Positions 1 to 8,497 of a DNA stretch of 41,417 nucleotides are shown piece by piece; within the stretch, counting starts at the first letter, position 1; every line of letters starts with the position of its first letter. The stretch is from CG1-02-35-72 sp036170135. GTDB lineage: Bacteria; Bacteroidota; Bacteroidia; Flavobacteriales; Flavobacteriaceae. The DNA is taken from positions 1 through 41,417 of the forward strand of contig JAVHOP010000068.1 of the NCBI GenBank assembly GCA_036170135.1, written 5' to 3'. The notes under the pieces are model-generated. The model did not search any database, was not told the DNA's origin, and saw only the letters and a list, made by a program, of their open reading frames with translations. Made by a program: the position numbers and the translations under genes.

Positions 1-1970
1 GCTGTATATTTAGATAAATCAAAGTTGCCCAATTCATTGGCATCTAACTTTGAAATGGGTATTTTATAATGCGTATCAAAGGTGTGCCAAATTTCGCCGG
101 CATCAGCACTTGCAATACCTTCGCCAACTAAAACAGCGACGTTTAAAGCTTTTAAAGGTTCGAAATTAGGACTACCTAAATAAATTCCTTCGGTTAAACC
201 TGTTCCTAAAGAAGTAATATTAACACCAGTTTCTTCGGCTATTTGTGCCATTAAAACAGCCATTTCTTGTTTGTTCAAATCCTGATTCTGAACCGGAATC
301 ATAATAGTGCCATAATCGTAAAAATGCCCTTCAACACTAAAAGGTTTTAGTGCTACTTTAGCGCGTAATCCCTTTTTTAAAATGGCTTGTAAGGCCGCAG
401 GTGCATAAAAATTATGCCATTCAAATACATAAGCATATTGACTTTGATTGCTCAATTTGCCTTTGGCAAATTTCATATTTGTAATTTGTTCGCCTAGATT
501 ATCAGTAAGGTTTAAATAAGCATAATCTAGATTAAAGGCGAGTGGGAGCGTCCATGCTGATATGTCATAGAATAAGCTATCTGCAAATTGTGTTCGCTTT
601 TCAAACATGGCATTGATCATTCGCACATTTTTTTGTTCAAGCGGAATAATGATACTATTTTCTTTGTTAAAATGTTTGCCAGCAACATCCATATCGTTTT
701 TAAGCGCATGGTAAGTGATATGTTGACGTTCTAGCATTTTAGCAAACTGATAGCCTGTTCCCTTGTCTTTTAAAGAGCCAATTACAATAGCTTTTTGTTT
801 GTTTGCTTTTGCCTCTTTTTGAGCATCTATATAAAAGTTACGTTGGTAATTAAGGAGGTCTATTCGCAAGTTCAAATCGGCTTCCATAGTAGAAAGTGCC
901 GTAGTAACATGGTTTCTAATGGTAAATGGAAATGTTAAAATACCATTGACACTTTCTTGTGCATGACCTCGTGAACTCGCCTGTTCAAATAAAATACCGA
1001 TACCGCCATTAATATCGGGGTAGGTGGAGCCTTTACCATAATAAAAGTCATCAAAACTTTCTTCACTGTAATATAAAGAGCCAATTTTATCCATGGCTTT
1101 GGCGTGATAGGTGGCAATTTTTTTAGTGAGGTCTTGATTCATCTTTGGCGTTAATGGGTGTGTACGACTTTGAATTCCCGGTTGAAAAAAGTAAGTGCCA
1201 TCGGTTTGCATTTCGTGATGGTCAGTTAAAACGTTAGGAAACCAGTTTTGAAAAGTTTCAATTCGCGCTTTTGATTCTGGTAATTGTGTTACCAACCAGT
1301 CGCGATTCATGTCAAACCAATAGTGGTTACTTCTACCTCCTGGCCATGATTCATTGAATTCACGGTCGTTGTTGTCTGTAACTAAATTATCACTTTTATG
1401 CATATTTGCCCATGTAGAAAAGCGTTGTAAGCCATCTGGATTTAAAGATGGGTCAAACAAAATAATAGTATGATCTAATAAATTATTGATATAATCACCT
1501 TCGGCAGCAGCCAAATAATAGGCAATTAGAAGTCCTGCATTTGCACCACTCGGTTCATTCCCGTGAATGGAATAGCCTTGATAAGCAACTAATGGCATAG
1601 TGCTAACATCGAGTTTTGAAGATGTACCGGCATCGGTAAGCTTAAGGTGCTCGGCTTTTAATTGCGCCAAATTTTGATGATTTTTTGGTGATGTAATTGT
1701 CAAGAGTAAAAGGGGGCGTCCTTCGTAAGTTGTACCGCGATTTTCAATTGTAATCCGGTCTGAACTTTGAGCGAGCGCATACATATAACTTACTAATTTA
1801 TCGTGGCTTACATGCCAATTACCAACCTGAAAGCCGATAATACTTTCGGGAGTTGGAATGGCTTTATTGTAGGTGATATCGTTTGGCAAATAATACGATA
1901 AATCAACTTTTTCTTGGGCGAAGTTTTGTAGTGATACCCATACAAAAATAAATGTGAAAATTTTTTTCAT
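1..1970 (-). CDS. M14 family zinc carboxypeptidase, secreted (3' end beyond the window)
   Basis: The reading frame opens at the ATG at 1968-1970 and stays open to the left edge, giving about 656 codons without a stop; the family in flavobacteria is usually over 800 residues, so the C-terminus lies outside. The first 19 residues (MKKIFTFIFVWVSLQNFAQ) look like a signal peptide, so the protein is probably periplasmic or secreted. The M14 zinc motif HxxE is seen as SIHGNEPSGAN, with H136 and E139 as predicted ligands; a later LTDHHEMQTDGT segment is a plausible place for the third ligand, and GILFEQASSRGH for the catalytic glutamate. The family hydrolyses C-terminal residues of peptides; the true substrate is unknown. 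It lies downstream of the PUR-domain gene but behind a terminator hairpin, so it is probably transcribed separately. Family assignment is firm, specificity is not. Confidence 0.9.
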   Translation of the reverse strand, partial: MKKIFTFIFVWVSLQNFAQEKVDLSYYLPNDITYNKAIPTPESIIGFQVGNWHVSHDKLVSYMYALAQSSDRITIENRGTTYEGRPLLLLTITSPKNHQNLAQLKAEHLKLTDAGTSSKLDVSTMPLVAYQGYSIHGNEPSGANAGLLIAYYLAAAEGDYINNLLDHTIILFDPSLNPDGLQRFSTWANMHKSDNLVTDNNDREFNESWPGGRSNHYWFDMNRDWLVTQLPESKARIETFQNWFPNVLTDHHEMQTDGTYFFQPGIQSRTHPLTPKMNQDLTKKIATYHAKAMDKIGSLYYSEESFDDFYYGKGSTYPDINGGIGILFEQASSRGHAQESVNGILTFPFTIRNHVTTALSTMEADLNLRIDLLNYQRNFYIDAQKEAKANKQKAIVIGSLKDKGTGYQFAKMLERQHITYHALKNDMDVAGKHFNKENSIIIPLEQKNVRMINAMFEKRTQFADSLFYDISAWTLPLAFNLDYAYLNLTDNLGEQITNMKFAKGKLSNQSQYAYVFEWHNFYAPAALQAILKKGLRAKVALKPFSVEGHFYDYGTIMIPVQNQDLNKQEMAVLMAQIAEETGVNITSLGTGLTEGIYLGSPNFEPLKALNVAVLVGEGIASADAGEIWHTFDTHYKIPISKLDANELGNFDLSKYT

Positions 1971-2011
1971 GAAGTTTGGTTTGAGTTGTTAATGTTGAAA
2001 AGTAAAGGTAT

Positions 2012-2042
2012 AAAAAAACCGCCACCAAATAGGAGAGCGGTT
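2012..2042 (-). terminator. Intrinsic terminator after the PUR-domain gene
   Basis: On the minus strand the arms AACCGC (2037-2042) and GCGGTT (2017-2022) are perfect complements around a 14-base loop, followed at once by seven T (2012-2018 read on the minus strand). It starts 25 bases after the stop of the PUR-domain gene and ends before the start of the M14 peptidase, so it should separate the two transcripts. Confidence 0.65.
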
Positions 2043-2066
2043 AAAAGTTAAAATGTTAAATAAATA

Positions 2067-2456
2067 TTAAATGTCTTCAAAATTGATGTTGGTAAAACTT
2101 TCAGATGAAGGGTTTTCTTTTTGAATATTTTCTGAATCAGCTTCAACATCACTTGGTTTTTTATAATCTTTTTGATGACGTTCAGAAATAACTTCTTCGC
2201 CTTTATGGTTGACGATATATGAAGTTGCCTCGTTTAGCATCTGATTAAACTCTTGAAAGTCTTCTTTGTACAAATAAATTTTATGTTTTTTGTAGTGAAA
2301 AGAACCATCATCATGTGTGAATTTTTTACTTTCGGTAATGGTTAAATAAAAATCATCGGCTTTTGTAGCGCGTACATCAAAAAAATAAGTGCGTCTTCCG
2401 GCACGTAAAACTTGTGAAAAAATTTCTTCTTGTTCAGTATAATCATTTTCGGTCAT
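2067..2456 (-). CDS. DUF3276 / PUR-family nucleic-acid-binding protein
   Basis: This 129-residue protein matches the short bacterial PUR family (DUF3276), in which a single PUR repeat dimerises and binds single-stranded DNA or RNA. The recognisable core is residues 9-88, with the family signatures FSQVLRAGRRTYFFDVRAT near the N-terminus, then DDFYLTITESKK and the lysine-rich HYKKHKIYLYKEDF. The C-terminal 40 residues are acidic and serine-rich and look disordered. It has no signal peptide and should be cytoplasmic. A good TAnnTTTG promoter lies 35 bases upstream and a terminator hairpin follows, so it appears to be monocistronic. Its adjacency to yidC depends on a scaffold join across the gap. 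The exact role is unknown in this clade; general RNA or DNA binding is inference from the fold. Confidence 0.85.
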   Translation of the reverse strand: MTENDYTEQEEIFSQVLRAGRRTYFFDVRATKADDFYLTITESKKFTHDDGSFHYKKHKIYLYKEDFQEFNQMLNEATSYIVNHKGEEVISERHQKDYKKPSDVEADSENIQKENPSSESFTNINFEDI

Positions 2457-2490
2457 AAAATCTCTCTTTTAATTATTGTTATAGACTAAG

Positions 2491-2520
2491 CAAATCTAAC
2501 AAAATAAATAAATTATGCAA
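2491..2520 (-). promoter_or_regulatory. Bacteroidota-type promoter of the PUR-domain gene
   Basis: Read on the minus strand, TTG (2518-2520) is followed after 19 bases by TAGATTTG (2491-2498), a full match to the Bacteroidota -7 consensus TAnnTTTG with a permitted spacing. The predicted leader is about 30 bases. Confidence 0.6.
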
Positions 2521-2577
2521 GGTTTATTTTTGTAAAAAAACAAGTTTTATATTTTGACAAAAGTTATTAAACGATAA

Positions 2578-2677
2578 NNNNNNNNNNNNNNNNNNNNNNN
2601 NNNNNNNNNNNNNNNNNNNNNNNNNNNNNNNNNNNNNNNNNNNNNNNNNNNNNNNNNNNNNNNNNNNNNNNNNNNNN
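2578..2677. other. Assembly gap (100 N) inside yidC
   Basis: Exactly 100 N occupy this stretch. One hundred is a usual placeholder for a gap of unknown length. The yidC frame enters it and no matching C-terminal coding sequence emerges, so more than 100 bases are likely missing and the linkage of 1-2577 to the rest rests on scaffolding. Confidence 0.98.
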
Positions 2678-3876
2678 ACCAATGGCGACATTAATATCCG
2701 TACAAAGAGGGTCATTAAAATAATGATAATTCCAAAACTGCCAATGTATCCCTTTAAAAAATTAAAGAAGTTTATAAATAGATATTTGTTTATCCAACCA
2801 AAAATTCCCCATCCTAAATTTACAATATGTTCTAAACCTCTATCCTTATATGAACTTAAAATATTATAATCGGTTGGACCGAAATACCATTTTAAATCAT
2901 AATTTAAATGGTTGTTTTTAAAGGCTAATGGTATTTTTGCGGTCATCGTTTTGGTAAAAACCGTGTCTATATCTTCATCATTCACCAAATTATCAGAGAT
3001 TATTTGTGCGCTAGGTAATGGCTTATCGGATACCAAAACCGAAGTAAAAAATTGTTGCTTAAAGCCTATCCAATTGACATTTGTCAGTGCTTTTTGTTTG
3101 TCTTTTGCGCCGGCATTTAAATAATCGTATTCGCCACTGTCAAAAGCGTATTGCAAGGTCGTGTATTGATTTTCGTATTTAACACTTTTTTCTTGTCGGA
3201 TGGTTTTTAACTGCCAATTTAAATCGATTGTTTTTTCAGTGTTTAAGGCAGTTTCGAGACCTTCACTAGAAATGCTAAAGTTTAGCATATAATCGTCTTT
3301 AAGCAACTCGTAGCGGTACTCTAAATAAGTGGTTTCCGAAGTTTTAAGCTTCATAGAAAGTACAGTTTTATCGCCTTGAGTGTTTAAAGTAGGTTCAAAA
3401 TAAAAATCTTTGGTATTTAAATTCCGGTGATCGGAGGTTGTAAAATCTAAGTTAAATTGGGCGTTATTATTTTTAACCAGATACACAGGTTTGTTGTTGT
3501 AATCGGTGTATTTTTTTAACTGAATCTCAGTAATTTGTCCGCCTTTATTAGAAACCTTTATTTTTAATAAGTCATTTTCTAAAACACTTTCATTATCAAC
3601 AGCACTCGGTAAACTTGCAGAATAACCAAAAGCACCTAGCAGACTCTTAGCTTCAGCTAAACCCGTAGAGTCTTGCTTAAAAGTATCTATTTTAAGAGGT
3701 GCTTTATTGGTTTTAACCTGTTCTGTTTTTTTAATATTAGCAATAGAATCTTGAAATTTTGTTTGTTGTAATTTTTCGGCTTCAGTAGGCTGATTGGACC
3801 ACATCCACCAAAGCATTATGGCACCTAATAATACAAAACCTATTAGTGAATTTAGATCGAATTTTTTTTCTTCCAT
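2678..3876 (-). CDS. yidC: Membrane protein insertase YidC (truncated by the assembly gap)
   Basis: YidC inserts and folds inner-membrane proteins, alone or with SecYEG. The 399 residues visible before the gap match the N-terminal two thirds of a Bacteroidota YidC (usually a little over 600 residues): an N-terminal membrane anchor at about residues 10-27 (LIGFVLLGAIMLWWMW), a large periplasmic domain up to about residue 340, then the start of the conserved insertase core (GWGIFGWINKYLFINFFNFL and GSFGIIIILMTLFVRILMSPL). The remaining transmembrane helices are missing in the gap. An apparent continuation past the N run (17 residues and a stop) does not resemble YidC and should be ignored. It is divergent from uvrD with 136 bases between the start codons. 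This is an assembly truncation, not evidence of a broken gene. Confidence 0.93.
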
Positions 3877-3931
3877 AAAGTTATAATTGAGGCTCGATAA
3901 AAGATAACAAAGCCAAGATTTAAAAAACGCA

Positions 3932-3939
3932 CAAATGTA
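3932..3939 (-). promoter_or_regulatory. -7 element of a yidC promoter
   Basis: The minus strand reads TACATTTG, a full match to TAnnTTTG, with a leader of about 50 bases to the yidC ATG. No clean TTG is found at the right distance; only a weak TTA-type -33 is present. Confidence 0.45.
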
Positions 3940-3962
3940 CTAAAATTTGTCAATAACTTTTA

Positions 3963-3993
3963 TTGTAAGCTTCTAAAGTTGGTCGTATTTTTA
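3963..3993 (+). promoter_or_regulatory. Possible uvrD promoter
   Basis: TTG (3963-3965), a 20-base spacer and TATTTTTA (3986-3993) resemble the Bacteroidota promoter with the final G of the -7 element changed to A. It would give a leader of about 14 bases to the GTG start at 4013. Confidence 0.3.
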
Positions 3994-4012
3994 CCCGCTT
4001 TAAATTACCATT

Positions 4013-6340
4013 GTGAAGACTTACCTTAACGATTTGAACGACGCACAAAAAGAAGCTGTCTTGCAAAAAGATGGCGCTATGATTATTGTTGCGGGAGCAG
4101 GTTCTGGCAAAACCCGAGTTTTAACCTATCGCATCGCCTATTTAATGCAACAAGGTGTTGATCCGTTTAATATTTTATCGTTAACTTTTACAAATAAAGC
4201 GGCGCGTGAAATGAAGCTTAGAATCGCTAAAATTGTAGGCGAAGGCGAAGCTAAAAACCTGTGGATGGGAACTTTTCATGCGGTGTTCGCGCGTATTCTA
4301 AGAGCTGAAGCCGATAAGTTAGGTTTCCCTTCAAATTTTACCATTTACGATACACAAGATTCTGTAAAATTATTGGGAAGTATTATTAACGAGATGAAAC
4401 TTGATTCTGATAGATACAAAGCAAAACAGGTTTTAGGCAGAATTTCTCAATTTAAAAATAGCCTGATTACAGTTAAGGCTTATGATAATAATTCAGATTT
4501 ACAAGAAGCCGATAAACAAGCAAGCCGACCTGAAATGGGCGCAATCTACCGGAATTATGTAGAAAGATGTTTTAAATCTGGTGTAATGGATTTTGATGAT
4601 TTACTCTTAAGAACCAACGAATTATTATCACTTTTCCCTGAGGTTTTAGCAAAATACCAAGATAAGTTTAGATATATCCTGGTCGATGAATACCAAGACA
4701 CCAATCACTCACAATATTTAATTGTAAAAGCGTTGTCAAATCGTTTTCAAAATATTTGTGTTGTGGGTGACGATTCGCAAAGTATTTATGCCTTTAGAGG
4801 TGCCAATATCAATAATATTTTAAATTTTCAAAAAGATTTTGATGAAGTTAAAATCTTTAAATTAGAACAAAATTACCGCTCTACCAATAATATTGTTCAG
4901 GCTGCAAATAGTGTTATTGCTAATAACCGCTCAAAAATTGACAAAGATATTTGGACCCAAAATGAAGCTGGAGAGAAGGTTAAAATCATGCATACTTTTA
5001 CCGATGGTGAAGAAGGTCGGTTTGTTGCCGATACCATTTTTGACACGATGATGCAACAACAAGCAAAACAAACTGATTTTGCTGTTTTGTATCGCACCAA
5101 TGCTCAATCTAGAGCCATAGAAGATGCTTTGCGCAAAAAGGATATTAATTACCGAATTTATGGTGGTTTATCGTTTTATCAACGCAAAGAAATTAAAGAT
5201 GTTTTAGCTTATTTGCGATTGCTGATTAATCCAAAAGATGAAGAAGCCTTAAAACGTGTTATTAATTATCCGGCAAGAGGCATCGGGCAAACCACTATTG
5301 AAAAGTTAGTAGTTATTGCCAATCAATATAATAGGTCTATTTATACCATTTTAGAAAACTTAGATAAAGTAGATTTAGGTTTTAATTTGGGTTTAAAAAC
5401 CAAGTTGCAAAACTTTGTAACAATGATGCAGAGTTTTCAAATATTTTCTCAAGATCACAATGCTTATGAAACGGCAGAACACGTTATTAAACAAGTCCAT
5501 TTGTTGGCTGATTTAGATAAAGATAGCACACCCGAAGGTATCAGCCGTATTGAAAATATTCAAGAATTACTCAATGGGATTAGGGATTTTATCGATAAAC
5601 AAACTGAAGTAGGTTTAGATATGTCGCTCACAACTTTTCTAGAAGATGTCGCTTTGGCAACCGATTTGGATAATGAAAAAGAGAGCGATAAAGAAAGTGT
5701 TTCGTTGATGACCATTCACATGGCTAAAGGTTTAGAATTTAAGTATGTTTTTATAGTTGGATTAGAAGAAAATCTCTTTCCTTCGGCGATGAGCATGAAT
5801 ACCAGAACCGAATTAGAAGAAGAACGCCGATTGTTTTATGTGGCACTAACTCGTGCCGAAAAGGTTGCCTATATTTCATTGGCACAAACCCGTTTTAGAT
5901 GGGGAAAATTAGTTGATGCAGAGCCGAGTAGGTTTATAAAGGAGTTGGATGAAAAGTATATTGATTATATAAAACCATTTCCATCCGAAAGAAATAGTGG
6001 CAATTTATTTGATGATTTTGAAAAGCCATCTATTCAAAATTCATGGCAAAATCCGAATAAAACATTTAAATATAAAAAACCAGAAAAGCTAGAGACACCT
6101 CAAATTGTGAATGTTGTTCCAAAAAACTTAAAGAAAATTCAAGAAGGGACTACCGATTCAAACAGCTTGTTTGATATTAAATTAAAGATTGGTAATATTG
6201 TAGAACATGCTCGCTTTGGCAAAGGCACTGTGACAAATCTTGAAGGTATTGGTGCTAATACCAAGGCAGAAATTAAGTTTGAAAATCTCGAAATAAAAAA
6301 CTTGCTTTTAAAATTTGCTAAACTTAAAATAATTGGCTAA
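4013..6340 (+). CDS. uvrD: UvrD/PcrA-type superfamily 1 DNA helicase
   Basis: A 3'-to-5' SF1A helicase of nucleotide excision and mismatch repair. The 775 residues carry the motif set in order: Walker A GAGSGKT (28-34), LSLTFTNKAAREM (motif Ia), FDDLLLR, Walker B VDEYQDTNH (from 224), VGDDSQSIYAFRGA (motif III), QNYRST (motif IV), HMAKGLEFKYVF (motif V) and VALTRAE (motif VI). The C-terminal 50 residues (IGNIVEHARFGKGTVTNLEG onwards) form the Tudor-like domain typical of PcrA/UvrD. The start is GTG: an in-frame TAA lies 12 bases upstream and the next ATG falls at residue 23, just before the Walker A motif. It is followed by a hairpin terminator. UvrD and PcrA names are used interchangeably in this phylum; Rep is excluded less firmly. 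Confidence 0.95.
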   Translation: MKTYLNDLNDAQKEAVLQKDGAMIIVAGAGSGKTRVLTYRIAYLMQQGVDPFNILSLTFTNKAAREMKLRIAKIVGEGEAKNLWMGTFHAVFARILRAEADKLGFPSNFTIYDTQDSVKLLGSIINEMKLDSDRYKAKQVLGRISQFKNSLITVKAYDNNSDLQEADKQASRPEMGAIYRNYVERCFKSGVMDFDDLLLRTNELLSLFPEVLAKYQDKFRYILVDEYQDTNHSQYLIVKALSNRFQNICVVGDDSQSIYAFRGANINNILNFQKDFDEVKIFKLEQNYRSTNNIVQAANSVIANNRSKIDKDIWTQNEAGEKVKIMHTFTDGEEGRFVADTIFDTMMQQQAKQTDFAVLYRTNAQSRAIEDALRKKDINYRIYGGLSFYQRKEIKDVLAYLRLLINPKDEEALKRVINYPARGIGQTTIEKLVVIANQYNRSIYTILENLDKVDLGFNLGLKTKLQNFVTMMQSFQIFSQDHNAYETAEHVIKQVHLLADLDKDSTPEGISRIENIQELLNGIRDFIDKQTEVGLDMSLTTFLEDVALATDLDNEKESDKESVSLMTIHMAKGLEFKYVFIVGLEENLFPSAMSMNTRTELEEERRLFYVALTRAEKVAYISLAQTRFRWGKLVDAEPSRFIKELDEKYIDYIKPFPSERNSGNLFDDFEKPSIQNSWQNPNKTFKYKKPEKLETPQIVNVVPKNLKKIQEGTTDSNSLFDIKLKIGNIVEHARFGKGTVTNLEGIGANTKAEIKFENLEIKNLLLKFAKLKIIG

Positions 6341-6381
6341 GACAACCGTTGTAAAGCTTAAATAAAAGTGCTAATTTGCAA

Positions 6382-6405
6382 GCCTTTAAAAAAGGCGTTT
6401 TTATT
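6382..6405 (+). terminator. Hairpin with T tract between uvrD and the DUF4290 gene
   Basis: GCCTTT (6382-6387) and AAAGGC (6391-6396) are perfect complements around a three-base loop, followed by GTTTTTATT. It lies about 40 bases after the uvrD stop and 20 bases before the next ATG. It fits an intrinsic terminator, but could also sit in the leader of the next gene. Confidence 0.55.
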
Positions 6406-6425
6406 AAAAAAATTAACCTCCAAAT

Positions 6426-7070
6426 ATGGTAAACAATTTAGAATATAACTCAGAACGATCACATTTAATCATACCAGAATTCGGAAGACATCTTCAAAAA
6501 TTGGTCGACCATTGTGTGTCTATAGCCGATAAAGATGAGCGCCAGACAATGGCAAATGCTATTATCAGCGTTATGGGAAATTTACAGCCCCATTTAAGAG
6601 ATGTCCCCGATTTTACTCATAAATTATGGGATCAACTTTTTATCATGTCTGATTTTAAATTAGTTGTCAATTCACCTTATCAACAACCTTCGCGAGAATT
6701 ATTTGATAAAAAACCAGAACCTTTGGCTTATCCAAAAGCAGTTTCAAAATATCGATTTTATGGCAATAATATTCAGATTATGATTGACACGGCGCTAACT
6801 TGGGAAGAAGGTGATTTAAAAGAATCACTCATCTATACTATTGCCAATCACATGAAAAAATGTTATCTAAATTGGAATAAGGATACGGTTGATGATGCGG
6901 TAATTTTTAAACATTTAAAAGAATTATCAAAAGGCAAAATAGATTTAACCTCAGAGGATGAAATACTTTCAGATACTTCAAAGCTTTTGCGCAAAACAGT
7001 ATCTGTTTCTAATAACAATAGGAATAATAACAAAAATTTTAAAAAGTCCCTTTTTAAAAAACGACAATAA
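6426..7070 (+). CDS. DUF4290 domain-containing protein
   Basis: A 214-residue cytoplasmic protein of the DUF4290 family, which is found in Bacteroidota and commonly placed directly before murA, as here (3 bases between the genes). No catalytic motif is visible. Conserved-looking blocks are LIIPEFGRHLQKLVDHC (residues 14-30), MGNLQPHLRDVPDFTHKLWD (50-69) and NHMKKCYLNWNKDTVDD (139-155). The last 25 residues are rich in asparagine, lysine and arginine (NNNRNNNKNFKKSLFKKRQ), a basic tail that could contact nucleic acid or membrane; that is inference. The tight coupling suggests a function tied to cell-wall precursor synthesis, but none is known to me. Confidence 0.85.
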   Translation: MVNNLEYNSERSHLIIPEFGRHLQKLVDHCVSIADKDERQTMANAIISVMGNLQPHLRDVPDFTHKLWDQLFIMSDFKLVVNSPYQQPSRELFDKKPEPLAYPKAVSKYRFYGNNIQIMIDTALTWEEGDLKESLIYTIANHMKKCYLNWNKDTVDDAVIFKHLKELSKGKIDLTSEDEILSDTSKLLRKTVSVSNNNRNNNKNFKKSLFKKRQ

Positions 7071-7073
7071 CAT

Positions 7074-8381
7074 ATGGCTACTTTTCAAATAGAAGGAGGG
7101 CATAAATTACAAGGTGAAATAACACCACAAGGCGCAAAAAACGAGGCGTTACAAGTACTTTGTGCAGTATTATTGACATCCGAAAAAGTTACTATCCATA
7201 ATATTCCAAATATTAGAGACGTTAATAAGCTTTTAGAAATTCTTAAAAACCTTGGCGTTAAAATAAATAAAATCGGATTAAATAGTTTTATTTTTGAGGC
7301 TGATGTTATTGATTTAAATTACATATCATCTGATGCTTTTAAATCCGAAGGTGGTGGTTTGCGTGGTTCAATTATGATTGTTGGACCGCTATTAACGCGC
7401 TTTGGAAAAGGTTATATCCCGAGACCAGGAGGTGATAAAATTGGACGCCGACGGCTAGATACCCATTTTGATGGTTTTATAAAACTAGGTGCAAAATTCA
7501 GATTTAACGAAGCAGAATCTTTTTATGGCGTTGAAGCAGAATCACTTCGAGGTAATGATATTTTGCTAGATGAAGCATCTGTTACCGGGACAGCCAATAT
7601 TATCATGGCAGCTGTTTTAGCTAAAGGCACAACCAATATTTACAATGCCGCTTGCGAACCTTATATTCAACAACTTTGTAAAATGTTGGTAAGCATGGGC
7701 TCTAAAATTGAAGGGATAGGTTCAAATAAATTAAATATTATAGGCGTAAAATCTTTAGGTGGTTGTACGCATACGATATTGCCAGATATGATTGAAATAG
7801 GCAGTTGGATTGGGATGGCAGCTATGACAAAATCGGCTTTAACTATAAAAAATGTAAGCTGGAAAAATTTGGGACTCATTCCTAGAGTTTTTGAAAAAAT
7901 GGGAATTAAACTCAAAAAAGTTGGCGATGATATTTTTATTGCTGCTCAAAACCATTACCGCATTCAAAATGATATTGACGGTTCTATTTTAACCATTGCC
8001 GATGCTCCTTGGCCAGGTTTTACGCCAGATTTATTGAGTATTGTTCTAGTGGTTGCTACCCAAGCCGATGGCAGCGTACTCATCCATCAAAAAATGTTTG
8101 AAAGTCGTTTATTTTTTGTCGATAAATTAATAGATATGGGTGCCAAAGTTATTTTATGTGATCCACACAGAGCAACTGTAATTGGTATGAATCACAAATC
8201 GCAATTAAAGGCCACAACCATGTCTTCACCTGATATTAGAGCGGGTATTGCCTTATTAATTGCGGCATTATCAGCCGATGGTGTAAGCACTATTCACAAT
8301 ATTGAACAAATTGACCGCGGATATGAAGCCATAGACGAACGTTTAAGAGCAATTGGCGCAAAAATTACGCGTCTTGATTAG
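7074..8381 (+). CDS. murA: UDP-N-acetylglucosamine 1-carboxyvinyltransferase MurA
   Basis: MurA transfers enolpyruvate from PEP to UDP-GlcNAc, the first committed step of peptidoglycan synthesis in the cytoplasm. The 435 residues have the normal length and the inside-out EPSP-synthase-like fold: KNEALQ near residue 22, the mobile active-site loop RPGGDKIGRRRLDTHF (about 117-132), PDMIEIGSW, TPDLLSIVL (the conserved catalytic aspartate), and SPDIRAGIALLIAALSADG. In the active-site loop the cysteine that is Cys115 in E. coli is replaced by Asp121. A Cys-to-Asp change at this place is known to make MurA insensitive to fosfomycin, so intrinsic target-based resistance is expected. It is transcribed with the preceding DUF4290 gene. 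Confidence 0.96.
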   Translation: MATFQIEGGHKLQGEITPQGAKNEALQVLCAVLLTSEKVTIHNIPNIRDVNKLLEILKNLGVKINKIGLNSFIFEADVIDLNYISSDAFKSEGGGLRGSIMIVGPLLTRFGKGYIPRPGGDKIGRRRLDTHFDGFIKLGAKFRFNEAESFYGVEAESLRGNDILLDEASVTGTANIIMAAVLAKGTTNIYNAACEPYIQQLCKMLVSMGSKIEGIGSNKLNIIGVKSLGGCTHTILPDMIEIGSWIGMAAMTKSALTIKNVSWKNLGLIPRVFEKMGIKLKKVGDDIFIAAQNHYRIQNDIDGSILTIADAPWPGFTPDLLSIVLVVATQADGSVLIHQKMFESRLFFVDKLIDMGAKVILCDPHRATVIGMNHKSQLKATTMSSPDIRAGIALLIAALSADGVSTIHNIEQIDRGYEAIDERLRAIGAKITRLD

Positions 8382-8430
8382 TTGTAATTCCGCTTATAAA
8401 TTAAATCAGATTTAAAAAAATTGTGACAAA

Positions 8431-8462
8431 TTGACACGATTAGAAAATTGGCAATAAAATTG
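8431..8462 (+). promoter_or_regulatory. Possible grpE-dnaJ promoter
   Basis: TTG (8431-8433), a 21-base spacer and TAAAATTG (8455-8462) match the Bacteroidota promoter with one -7 mismatch. The -33 triplet lies inside a near-palindrome, GTGACAAATTGACAC at 8423-8437, which could be an operator. No CIRCE element is seen. Confidence 0.3.
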
Positions 8463-8497
8463 CTTATCTAAAACATAATCATATTGAAAAACAGAAG

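Noticed and set aside
2524..2577. Apparent C-terminal tail of YidC after the N run (17 residues then a stop)
   Set aside because: The frame across N is meaningless, the residues do not resemble YidC, and the sequence is the upstream region of the PUR-domain gene.
8382..8497. CIRCE/HrcA operator upstream of grpE
   Set aside because: The TTAGCACTC-N9-GAGTGCTAA pattern is not present; only the unrelated GTG-CAA-TTG-CAC palindrome is seen.
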